DNA from: Pithys albifrons albifrons | Lineage: Eukaryota > Chordata > Aves > Passeriformes > Thamnophilidae | Assembly: GCF_047495875.1 (NCBI RefSeq) | Contig: NC_092472.1 | Coordinates: forward strand, 1,210,849-1,274,848 | Direction of reading: 5' to 3' | DNA length: 64,000 nt | Shown here: one piece after another, positions 51,827 through 60,060 of the stretch | Layout: every line of letters begins with the position of its first letter | Position numbering within the stretch: the stretch's first letter is position 1 | Notes under the pieces: model-generated | Told to the model about the DNA's origin: nothing | Databases searched by the model: none | Seen by the model: the letters and a program-made list of their open reading frames with translations, nothing else | Program-made: the position numbers and the translations under genes

Positions 51827-52183
51827 TTAATTGCTGTTCTTGGTTCTGTTCTGGGATCTCTGCTCCAACATGTGGACAGCTTTTTTACCGGCTTTCTTAC
51901 GTTTTGATTTCCATACCTGGACTTCAAGCACAGAAGTAGATGCACTGTCCCACCTCCTCATGCTTTTCCCCTGGTCCCACAGGAAGGACGACAGTTCACC
52001 ATGTGACTCACGCTTGGGGTTTGCTCTCTGTTGAGGTGAGGCAGGAGAGAAAGACAGCTTGCTTTGGCTGTAAGGCTTCTCCTTGCAGTGGCTGCATTCA
52101 CAGCAGGTACGAGTTGAGCTGTCTGAACTCACAGAAACAGTCAGTAACAGGAATAAAACGAGTATCCAGCAGCAAGAGGACAT
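51827..52183 (-). CDS. Putative small secreted protein, 118 aa (unrecognised)
   Basis: On the - strand, ATG at 52181-52183 (A at -3, a favourable context) opens a 118-codon frame. The first 20 residues, MSSCCWILVLFLLLTVSVSS, form a textbook signal peptide with a hydrophobic core and small residues before the likely cut. The mature part starts DSSTRTCCECSHCKEKP, with all four of its cysteines within seven residues (27, 28, 30, 33). It continues Ser/Gln-rich, with RRWDSAS and WKSKRKKAGKK at 91-101, and an NRT glycosylation motif at 112-114. AATAAA lies 138 nt past the stop. The frame is open further upstream, but that part reads antisense through the SINE, so the internal ATG is preferred. I recognise no family. 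It may be a single-exon gene, one exon of a spliced gene (a donor-like CAG|GTATGG lies inside), or a chance ORF. It would be nested antisense in FGF18 intron 4. Confidence 0.45.
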   Translation of the reverse strand: MSSCCWILVLFLLLTVSVSSDSSTRTCCECSHCKEKPYSQSKLSFSPASPQQRANPKRESHGELSSFLWDQGKSMRRWDSASTSVLEVQVWKSKRKKAGKKAVHMLEQRSQNRTKNSN

Positions 52184-52210
52184 TTTTATCTTATTTGTTC
52201 TAGATGCACC

Positions 52211-52221
52211 ATAACAAAGCA
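52211..52221. repeat. Target-site duplication, left copy
   Basis: ATAACAAAGCA, identical to 52539-52549. The two copies bracket the 5S-derived element exactly and identify it as a retroposed insertion. Confidence 0.9.
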
Positions 52222-52342
52222 CCGGGCAGTTAAATGCCTCCCTGACATCCGATCCTGTCAGATCTCGGAAGCTCAGCAGGGTCAGCCCCAGATTAGTCCT
52301 TGGATGGGAGACCTCCTGGGAAATGCCGGGTGCTGTAGGTTC
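52222..52342 (+). ncRNA. 5S rRNA-like pol III head of the SINE
   Basis: Aligns over its full length to vertebrate 5S rRNA, with the 3' two thirds the better conserved part. The 5S internal promoter is largely intact: the A-box region (52267-52282, GGAAGCTCAGCAGGGT) has one change (C for A), and the C-box region (52299-52320) has one change (CTCC for CGCC). No T-run terminator follows directly at 52342, so a transcript would continue into the body. It is not a functional 5S gene, because the 5' stem is changed and the transcript is fused. Confidence 0.85.
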
Positions 52343-52343
52343 T

Positions 52344-52521
52344 AGTCCTGAGGACTTCACTGGCACTGTCCAAGCTCGCTTGGCCGCGGCAGATGAACCT
52401 CAGGACTTAAACGGTGGGGTCAGTTCTGCACACGCTGAGCCTCACCTAAAATCCACTGCGCAGGCTGGAAGGGCCCACCCACGTGGGGACAGCCCTTCCC
52501 AAATCTTCAGTCGCGAAGTTT
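52344..52521 (+). ncRNA. Structured body of the SINE (nested hairpins)
   Basis: Four complementary pairs are visible. Stem 1, AGTCCTGAGG (52344-52353) with CCTCAGGACT (52398-52407), is a perfect 10-bp closing stem. Inside it CCAAG-CTCG-CTTGG (52370-52383) is a 5-bp hairpin with a tetraloop. Then GGAAGGGC (52467-52474) pairs perfectly with GCCCTTCC (52492-52499) around the palindrome CCCACGTGGG. Immediately after, AATCTTC (52502-52508) pairs with GAAGTTT (52515-52521), with one mismatch. The pairing is read directly from the sequence. An RNA role is inferred; it could aid recognition by the partner LINE machinery. Confidence 0.6.
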
Positions 52522-52538
52522 GGCCATACATACATACT

Positions 52539-52549
52539 ATAACAAAGCA
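52539..52549. repeat. Target-site duplication, right copy
   Basis: ATAACAAAGCA directly after the SINE tail, identical to the left copy at 52211-52221. Confidence 0.9.
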
Positions 52550-52806
52550 GAAATCAAAGAATGTTTCTATAACAATGCTCCCAGGAACCCTGCCAACCTT
52601 CTGGGACACTTGCTAGTGTCCTTCGTTTCCCGGCCAATGCACCATTTATCTGTCTTGGGTTGAGTTGGCAGGCTTTGTTTGCTGCTCCTTCAGCTATCAG
52701 CAGGCGACTCAGAGGGGAGTTGGAGGTGTGGCTTGCTCGTTAACAGGAGAGTGAGAAGGCTTTAAAAACATCTCTGGGGAGCGCAAGCGACCTGGAGCGT
52801 GGCGAC

Positions 52807-52870
52807 CAGGGGCGGGCAAACAGGGGCGGGCAAACAGGGGCGGGCAAACAGGGGCGGGCAAACAGGGGCA
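52807..52870. repeat. 14-bp GC-rich tandem repeat in the CR1 5' region
   Basis: Four exact head-to-tail copies of CAGGGGCGGGCAAA (52807-52862) plus a partial fifth (CAGGGGCA). Each unit contains GGGGCGGG, an Sp1/GC-box core. The array lies about 150 bp upstream of ORF1, where the internal promoter of the LINE is expected, so it is a plausible promoter array. Confidence 0.9.
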
Positions 52871-52962
52871 TGGCACGTCAGTGAGGGCGTAGCACGGCAG
52901 TTCGCACAGGCAGGGCGAACAGGCAGGGTATAAGCCTAGGTATTTCTGTGGCCTTTTTTTTT

Positions 52963-52985
52963 TCATTTGTTTGTTTGTTTGTTTC
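52963..52985. repeat. Short (GTTT)n repeat
   Basis: A T-run followed by tandem GTTT units inside the CR1 5' region, just upstream of a pyrimidine tract and CCCACAG at 53001-53007. Confidence 0.85.
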
Positions 52986-53019
52986 TCTTTTCTACCTTTC
53001 CCCACAGCTCAAGGCAGTC

Positions 53020-54099
53020 ATGCCTCCCAAAAAAATGAAAGCTGTTGCTCCTGTTAGGAGTAGAGGGGTGTCAATACAGACAGAACCCTCTAAAAAGGAT
53101 GCAGCCACTCAGGCCTCTGGCTGCATAGAGTGTTTGAGCCTGGACCTACTACCAGAGGACAGTGTGAGAAGCACCTGCATACGATGTGAGCAGGTGAACG
53201 ATTTGCTGTGTCTGGTGGCAGAGCTAAAGGAAGAGGTGGAAAGGCTCAGAAACATAAGGGAGAGTGAAAGGGAAATTGACTGGTGGAGTCACACCCTTTG
53301 GACTCCTAAGGAAGCCCAGCAGGAGGTGGTGAAGCCCAGCCCCTCCTGCCATCAGGCAGACAGAACAGACCATAGGGATGGGGACGAATGGAAACAGGTG
53401 CCTGGTCGTAGAGGCAAAAACACCCCCTCTCGACCCCTTTCACCTGCCAGGGTGCCCTTAAAAAACAGGTGTATGGCCCTGGACTCGGACAGTCTGTGGG
53501 AGGACAGTCAGGAGGAAGATCTGTCTACAAGGTCTTCTGGTTACCCCCAGTCTACCGGACAGGTTACAACTACAGGTAAGAGGAAAAAGAGAAGGGTTGT
53601 TGTAATCGGTGACTCCCTTCTGAGGGAAACTGAGGGCCCTCTATGTCGGCCAGACCCGTCCCACAGGGAAGTTTGCTGCCTTCCCAGGGCCAGGGTGAGG
53701 GATATTACCAAAAGACTTCCTAAGCTTACCCAACCCTCAGACTATTACCCGCTGTTGGTTGTCCAGGTTGGAAGTGATGAAATTAATAAAAGGAGTACCA
53801 GAGTAATTAAAAAAGATTTCAAGGCACTGACCCGATCACTTCATGGGACAGGAGCACAGGTAGTAATTGCCTCAGTTCCTGTGCTAGCTGGGATGAATGA
53901 GGAGAGGTTTAGGAAAGCCCAGCTTACCAATAGGTGGCTTAGGGGATGGTGCTATTGTCAAAATTTTGGGGTTTTTGATCATGGGGCAAACTCCGTGTTG
54001 CCTCATCTACTCAAACCAGATGGGCTTCATCTATCTAGGAAAGGTAAAAGAACTGTAGCCCATAAGTTGGCAGGGTTGGTTAGGAGGGCTTTAAACTAG
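53020..54099 (+). CDS. CR1 ORF1 protein: zinc-knuckle-like and GDSL esterase (intact)
   Basis: An uninterrupted 359-codon frame from MPPKKMKAV (ATG 53020-53022) to TAG 54097-54099. An in-frame ATG 72 nt upstream would add a hydrophobic T-rich-tract translation and is less likely. In order: a basic N-terminus; a Cys2...Cys2 cluster (C35, C38, C53, C56) typical of CR1 ORF1 zinc-binding regions; a short coiled coil (about 58-88); a charged linker; and an SGNH/GDSL-type esterase. The esterase has GDSL at 197-200 and DGLH at 334-337, which supply the nucleophile Ser199 and catalytic Asp334/His337. The third block reads GSDE (251-254) where GTND is usual. CR1 ORF1 esterases are known to bind nucleic acid and to have lipolytic activity. 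Retention of the whole frame suggests a relatively recent insertion. Confidence 0.92.
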   Translation: MPPKKMKAVAPVRSRGVSIQTEPSKKDAATQASGCIECLSLDLLPEDSVRSTCIRCEQVNDLLCLVAELKEEVERLRNIRESEREIDWWSHTLWTPKEAQQEVVKPSPSCHQADRTDHRDGDEWKQVPGRRGKNTPSRPLSPARVPLKNRCMALDSDSLWEDSQEEDLSTRSSGYPQSTGQVTTTGKRKKRRVVVIGDSLLRETEGPLCRPDPSHREVCCLPRARVRDITKRLPKLTQPSDYYPLLVVQVGSDEINKRSTRVIKKDFKALTRSLHGTGAQVVIASVPVLAGMNEERFRKAQLTNRWLRGWCYCQNFGVFDHGANSVLPHLLKPDGLHLSRKGKRTVAHKLAGLVRRALN

Positions 54100-54101
54100 G
54101 T

Positions 54102-56954
54102 TTGAAGGGAGAAGGGACGGCAACTGGGCTCTCCAGAGATAGGCCTAAGGGCGTAGAGCCCGAGTTGAGAATGAAATCAATGGCCCAGCTGAAGTGCATG
54201 TGCACCAATGCACACAGTATGGGAAACAAACAAGAGGAGCTGGAAGCCACAGTGCAGCAGGAAAACTATGACATAGTTGCTGTCACAGAAACATGGTGGG
54301 ATGACTCACATGACTGGAGTGCTGCTATGGGAGGCTACAAGCTCTTCAGAAAGGACAGGCAGGGAAGGAGAGGTGGAGGGGTGGCTTTATATGTTAGAGA
54401 GTCTCTTGACTCTGTTGAAGTTGAGGTCAGCAGTGACAAGGTTGAGTGCCTGTGGGCCAGAATCAGGGGGAAGGCTAACAAGGCTGACACTCTTGTGGGT
54501 GTCTGTTACACACCACCCAACCAGGATGGTGAAGGAGATGAATTGTTCTACAAGCAGCTGGCAGATGTCTCAAAATCTCCAGCCCTTGTTCTTGTGGGTG
54601 ACTTTAACCTGCCAGATATCTGCTGGGAGCTTCATACTGCAGATAAGAGGCAGTCAAGTTAGTTCCTGGAGTGTATAGATGACAATTTCCTTCATCAACT
54701 GGTAAATGAGCCTCCCAGGGGTAAGGCCCTGCTAGACCTACTGTTTACCAACAGAGAGGGGCTGGTGGATGATGTAGTGGTTGGAGGCCGCCTGGGGCAC
54801 AGTGACCATGAAATAATAGAATTTTCAGTCCTCAGGGATGTAAGGAGAGCCACCATTAAAACCTCTACTTTGGACTTCCAGAGAGCAGATTTTGGCCTAT
54901 TCAAAAAACTGATTCAGAGCATACCCTGGGAAACAACCCTTAAAGGCAAGGGGGTCCAGGAGGGATGGACATGTTTTAAGAAGGAAATTTTGAGTGCACA
55001 GCAACAGGCTGTCCCAGTGTGCTCAAAGGCCAGCCGGAGGGGAAGAATGGCCAGCTTGGTTAAATAGGGAGATTCTGAAAGAAATCAGGGATAAAAAGAA
55101 AGTTTACAGACTATGGAAAAAAGGGCTGGCTACTTATGAAGAATTTACAGATAGAGCTGGGTCATGCAGGAAAAAAATTAGGGAAAGAAAAGTGGAATTT
55201 GAAGTAAATTTGGCTATTTCAGTTAGGGATAACAAAAAGTCCTTTTATAAATACATTAATAACAAAAGGAGGGGCAAGGAAAACCTCCATTCTCTGTTGG
55301 ACTTGGAGGGAAATGCAGTTAACAAAGATGAGGAGAAGGCTGAGGTACTTAACACCTACTGTGCCTCAGTTTTCACAGTAAGACAGGTGGCCCTCAAGAC
55401 AAGTGGCCTCTGGAGCTGGTGGACAGGGAGAGGGAGCTGAATAGTCCTCCTGTATTCCAGGAGGAAATAGTTACCGACTTACTGAGCCAGCTGGATCCTA
55501 AAAAGTCTATGGGACCAGACGGGATCCATCCCAGGGTGATGAGGGAGCTGGCAGAAGAGCTTGCCAAGCTGCTCTCCATCATCTTCCAACAGTCCTGGCT
55601 CTCTGGGGAGGTCCCAGATGATTGGAGGTTGGCCAATGTCAGCCCAATCCACAAAAAGGGCTGCAAGCAGGACCCTGGCAACTACAGGCCTGTCAGCCTG
55701 ACCTCAGTGCCCGGCAGGGTTATGGAGCAGATCATCCTGAGTGCAATCACACAGCACCTTCAGGGTGGACAAGGGATTAGATCCAGCCAGCAGGGGTTTA
55801 GGAGGGGCAGGTCCTGTCTGACCAACCTGATCTCTTTTTACGATCAGGTGACCCACCTGGTGGATGAGGGGAAGGCTGTGGATGTGTCTATCTGGACTTC
55901 AGCAAGGCCTTTGACACTGTCTCCCATAATATACTCCTGGAAAAGCTGGTAGCCCATGGCTTGGACAAGTGTACCCTCTCCTGGGTTAGGAGCTGGCTGG
56001 AGGGCCGGGCCCAGAGAGTGCTGGTGAATGGAGCTGCATCCAGCTGGTCACCAGTGGTGTTCCCCAGGGGTCTGTGTTAGGTCCAGTCCTGTTTAACATC
56101 TTTATTGATGATTTAGATGAGGGAATTGAGTCCATCATCAGCAATTTGCTGATGACACCAAGTTGGGAGGGAGTGTCGACCTGCTGGAAGGCAGGAGGGC
56201 TCTGCAGAGGGATCTGGATAGACTGGAGAGATGGGCTGATTCCAATGGGATGAAGTTCAATAAGGCCAAGTGCCGGGTCCTGCACTATGGCCACAACAAC
56301 CCCCTGCAGCGCTCCAGGCTGGGCACAGAGTGGCTGGAGAGCAGCCAGGCAGAAAAGGACCTTGGAGTACTAATTGACAGGAAGCTCAACATGAGCCAAC
56401 ACTGTGCCCAGGTGGCCAAGAAGGCCAATGGGATCCTGGCCTGTATCAAAAATAGCATGGCCAGCAGGACCAGGGCAGTGACCCTTTCCCTGTACTCTGC
56501 ATTGGTGAGGCTACACCTTGAGTGTTGTGTTCAGTTCTGGGCCCCTCAGTTCAGTAAAGAGATTGAGGGGCTGGAGTGAGTCCAGAGAAGAGCAACGAGG
56601 CTGGAGAAGGGACTGGAGCACAAGCCCTATGAGGAGAGGCTGAGGGAGCTGGGGTTGTTTAGCCTGGAGAAGAGGAAGCTCAGAGGTGACCTCAGCACTG
56701 TCTGGAACTCCCTGAAGGGAAGTTCTGGCCAGGTGGGGGTTGGTCTCTTCTCCCAGGCACTCAGCAATAGGACAAGGGGGCACGATGGGCTCAAGCTCTA
56801 CCAGGGGAAATTTAAGTTGGATATCAGAAAAAAATTCTTTACAGAGAGAGTGCTCAGGCATTGGAATGGGCTGCCCAGAGAGGGGGTGGATTCACCATCC
56901 CTAGAGATTTTTAAACTGAGATTGGCCGTGGCACTGAGTGCCATGATCTGGTAA
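54102..56954 (+). pseudogene. CR1 ORF2: endonuclease and reverse transcriptase, degenerate
   Basis: Starts two bases after the ORF1 stop. The APE-type endonuclease is readable: TNAHSMGNK, VAVTETWWDD, GGVALYVRES, LVGDFNLPDICW and LGHSDHEI. The reverse transcriptase follows: [61 protein letters not shown] and the catalytic FADDTKLGG. The C-terminal tail runs through [14 protein letters not shown] and ends at TAG 56952-56954. Breaks: stop TAG at 54660-54662, frameshifts near 55040, 55400, 55884, 56053 and 56145, and stop TGA at 56577-56579 where the family has Cys. The copy cannot encode an active protein. Confidence 0.93.
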
Positions 56955-57031
56955 AGGGACTGGAGTTGGACCAAGGGTTGGACTCGATGATCTTGGAGGT
57001 CTTTTCCAACCCAATCGAGTCTATGATTCTA

Positions 57032-57643
57032 TGAAAACACCAACTGTCCAGGACAGAGTGAAAAGGGTTCCTCCTACCCCCAACCAGCTAAGGGGAAAAG
57101 AAGAGGGAGAGGAAAAAAAAACCCTCAAAACCAGGTTTATGCTGAAACTAACTACATGTATTTATACAGAAAAGAGAAAACTAAAAGAAAACCACAATAT
57201 AACACACACACAAGTTATGTATAAAAAGAAATAATTTCCCACTTCCCAGTAAACACAAATTCTACCATTTTAACTACAAATCATTCTAGAGAAGTCAATA
57301 TTTCAGAGACAGACTTAAGCAGAGAGAAAAGCTAAGAACAAACATTTTTCTTCCCTAAGATAACATGATGTTAAGCTGCTGCTCCGGGCTTGGGCCTCCC
57401 CATCCCTCCTGGGACAGCAGAGTGTCTTGCTGGGATCACAGCTGGGAAGCACCTGACCAAGCCACACCCACACACCAGCTCTTACCCCTTTTGAGATGAT
57501 ACAATGTGGTATGGAATACAATATTGTTGGCTAGAAGAAGTCAGCTGTTAACTAGCTCAGCCCAGCTCAAGTCAGCTGACAATTTCAGGCCTAGCTGAAC
57601 TTTCAATACCTAAATTTAGGCCCATCTGGCCAAACCCATAACA
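57032..57643 (-). mobile_element. Probable solo LTR of an endogenous retrovirus
   Basis: Read on the - strand the block runs from TGTTATGGGTTTGGCC to GTTGGTGTTTTCA, about 612 bp with TG...CA ends. A TATA-like CTGTATAAATACATG lies in the 3' half (around 57150-57165 in + coordinates). Length, termini and TATA placement fit an LTR, and no viral genes adjoin it. It directly abuts the CTATGATTCTA tail of the CR1. No matching short duplication was found at the two ends, so the exact boundaries are uncertain. Family not assigned. Confidence 0.55.
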
Positions 57644-58988
57644 CTTGGTTCATCCCTACAGTGACTTTGATCTCTGTATCCTCATGTTTATCCTGTGACA
57701 GAATTCTCTTCTAGGGCAAAGTGAGGGTTACTGAACTTAGTTATAAAAGTGAAATTTTGGAATGAAAGGCAGAAGGAAAGAAAAATTTTAAACTGTTCTC
57801 TTCCTTCCTTGGTTCCTGCAGCTTGTGTCTGGCAGACAGGGACAGGGCTCTGTCAAGCCTGGATGTCCTGCCCCCTGCATGCAAGATTGTTCCCATTTTC
57901 ACCTGCTTTCAGGAGAGATGGGGTGTGCCCAGCAAACCTGGGCACTGCTGCTGTGGAATGGGGCTCTGGATGGAGAGGTGCCTTCTCGTCATAAAGTCTC
58001 CTCCACATGGGCTTTGTGTTCCTTCTCCTGCCTCGTGAATGCACTTAGATGTCCTATATACATAATTAACCTCTCCACTCTGCTGGCAGACACTTTTATT
58101 GAACTGCCCATCATGACTCCTAAGTATTTTCCTCGGAGGATTGTGCAGGTTCAGAGGGCAGAGAGCTGGAGGAAACACACATGAAGCTGAGTGACTCTTG
58201 GCAGTTATGGATGTGGCTTCCCTGATTTACAGCCTGCTCTAGGAGCAGGAATGTGCATTTGGATCAAGAGGTGTCTCTGTGGTCACGATGCCTTGTCATA
58301 AATCCAGGATACTGAACATCAGGATGCTGGTGATGGACCTGTCCTTATAATGCCCATAAAGTGCTTGGGGGTGACTGAGCACTCAGACCTCTTGTGTGGC
58401 CAGGAGGTTCTGACTCCTACAGCACTGATGGCTCTGGCAGCTGCTGTACCCACCTTGGCATCATTTTCTGACCTGCCTGTAAAAGGCATTTGTGTATGAA
58501 GGGAGAGAGGGGGCAGTGCTAAAAGCTGTGGCATTAACACAGCTCCTGTGTTGCCTTCTTCCACTTGGGATTTTCCAAGCCATGTGGAGTGAGTCTGGAG
58601 GAGACTGAGCATTGCCTGTCTGACTTTGAGCTGAGCTTGTGCAAAACCACAGCTGGGTAAACTGCTCTGGAGCTTATAGGGGGGTTGTCAATGATTCTGG
58701 GGGCCCCAGCCCTTGCTCCTCAACTGGGGATGCTTCAGGAGTGTCTCACTGGGACTGCTGAGCCATGTTTCTCCTGAAAACCCAAGCCTGCCCTGCTGTC
58801 ACTGCTATAAAATGTTGGAAATACAGGGTGGGTTTTCTTTTGTATAGTGCACTTTGTGAACCTAACAGTGCCAGCTTTTGAGGAATTTTCAGCAGCTTTT
58901 TGAACTCTTGCTGAGCTCAGTGGGTGTACCTTGCAGCTGGGGTGTCATGAAATCCAGCACAGTGGGGTGCCACTGCTTGGGAACCCCC

Positions 58989-59013
58989 TCTGTCTGTCTG
59001 TCTGTCTGTCTGT
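58989..59013. repeat. (TCTG)n microsatellite
   Basis: About six perfect TCTG units (58989-59012), followed by a G-run. Confidence 0.95.
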
Positions 59014-59499
59014 GAGGGGGGAGGGAAGGATGGATGCAGGAAAGGCCTGCTTTTGAGGGTTTTCCTTGATAAAGCCTTGGTGTGTGCACCTCTTGGAGAC
59101 GTTTTGCTTGAGTGGTAACTTTCCCTCCTGCAGGATTTTTAGGAGGGAGTTGCTTACCTTGCAGAGATAGATGCTCTCCCTCATGTGCTGGGCTGGTATC
59201 ACGACATTTTGACAGTTCCCGAGCCTGGGGGCTGAGATGGCAGAAAGGTGATAATTAGACAGGCAGTCATCCCCCTCTCACTTGAGAGTTGAGTCTGGCT
59301 GTGCCCTGTGCCAAGCTGGCATTCCTGGGTTGTCACAGACTGTTTCGTGGGGTTTGATGTTTGTTACCACTTGCAGCACATCACCAGTGCCTTCAGTCCC
59401 CTACCCAGATTGCTCCTAATTGCAGCAGTGTTTGTGGAGTGGAAAGTGTTTTAACATAAGCTTAGCTAACAACAGCTTAGCACAGCATCACTCTGAGGG

Positions 59500-60060
59500 C
59501 TTAATTTGTGCCCTGATTTTGCAAAAAGAGAAACCTTTCAGTCTCGGAGGCATCTCTGCCCGCGCCATGGTGTTACTCGAGCCGCTTGCATGAGCTTATT
59601 GTTGCTGTAAAAGCCGAGTGAAGTTTGGATTTGCCGGTGCCCACTGAGCCAGATTTGTGAAGCATAAATGAGAAAACCTGCCCTGGCCCCCCTTTCCCAT
59701 AAAAAGCTGCTCAGGTGGCTTAGTGTGGCAGGCTAATGGGGGAAGGCGGAGGCGGCTGCTGCACCTGCTAATGCTTTGGCTCAGGCTGGTGGCACAGAGG
59801 CTGCTGCGAATTCCCCCTGAGCAGCAAGCTGTTCGTGGCAGGAATGCCGTGCTCTGAGGAGTGCTCCTGCTACGACAACAAAGAGCTCTTTGATCCTTTC
59901 CATTTGGAGAACTTAAAACGGGAAAACCAAACTACAGTAAGACCAAGTTGGGTCATAAAAAGGAGAGCAGGAGCACCAAAGCGCTCTGGAGTGTAATTGT
60001 AGAAGCAGCAAATGCTTTGGCACTTAATTCTGCTTTAGTGTCAGTTCAACATGTTTCACG
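59500..60060. promoter_or_regulatory. Candidate conserved non-coding element in intron 4
   Basis: A non-repeat block with balanced composition and scattered CpGs (CCCGCGCCATGG, CTCGAGCCGCTTGC, AAAAGCCGAGTG). It has TAAT cores (GGCTAATGGGG, GCTAATGC) and a TCF/LEF-type CTTTGATC at 59889-59896. It lacks long frames and repeat signatures. Its texture is like the intron 3 candidates. Regulatory function is a hypothesis. Confidence 0.3.

Larger units (their letters stand above)
52222..52538 (+). mobile_element. 5S rRNA-derived SINE, full-length (317 bp)
   Basis: A complete retroposed element with perfect 11-bp target-site duplications (52211-52221 and 52539-52549). Its first ~120 bp are a nearly complete 5S rRNA in sense orientation, starting at the 5S 5' end. 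GATCTCGGAAGCTCAGCAGG and TTGGATGGGAGACC are recognisable, followed by CCGGGTGCTGTAGG (52327-52340). The remaining ~195 bp are not 5S: they contain several perfect hairpins and end in CCATACATACATACT, a short CATA-type tail. Layout (pol III head, body, short repeat tail, duplications) is that of a SINE. 5S-headed SINEs (SINE3 type) are known in fish, squamates, some mammals and as ancient AmnSINE1. The good preservation of the 5S part points to a younger element here. The long duplication suggests mobilisation by an RTE- or L1-like LINE rather than CR1. Confidence 0.85.
52650..57031 (+). mobile_element. CR1 LINE retrotransposon, nearly full-length
   Basis: A sense-strand CR1 of about 4.4 kb with 5' region, ORF1, ORF2 and the diagnostic 3' end: GTTGGACTCGATGATCTTGG, GGTCTTTTCCAACCCAATC, then CTATGATTCTA. 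The length matches complete CR1 elements (about 4.5 kb), whereas most bird copies are strongly 5'-truncated like the others in this window. The left boundary is not marked by a duplication, and about 52650 is an estimate. ORF1 is intact and ORF2 is broken, so it is no longer autonomous. CR1 moves by target-primed reverse transcription using its own endonuclease and reverse transcriptase. Confidence 0.93.

Noticed and set aside
52222..52342. Functional 5S rRNA gene
   Set aside because: The 5' part has diverged, there is no T-run terminator at the 5S end, the sequence is fused to a non-5S body and the unit is bracketed by target-site duplications.
52184..52366. 61-codon upstream extension of the secreted-protein-like ORF
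   Set aside because: This part translates the antisense of the 5S SINE and the bases just 3' of it. The signal peptide begins at the internal ATG at 52183, so the shorter form is preferred.
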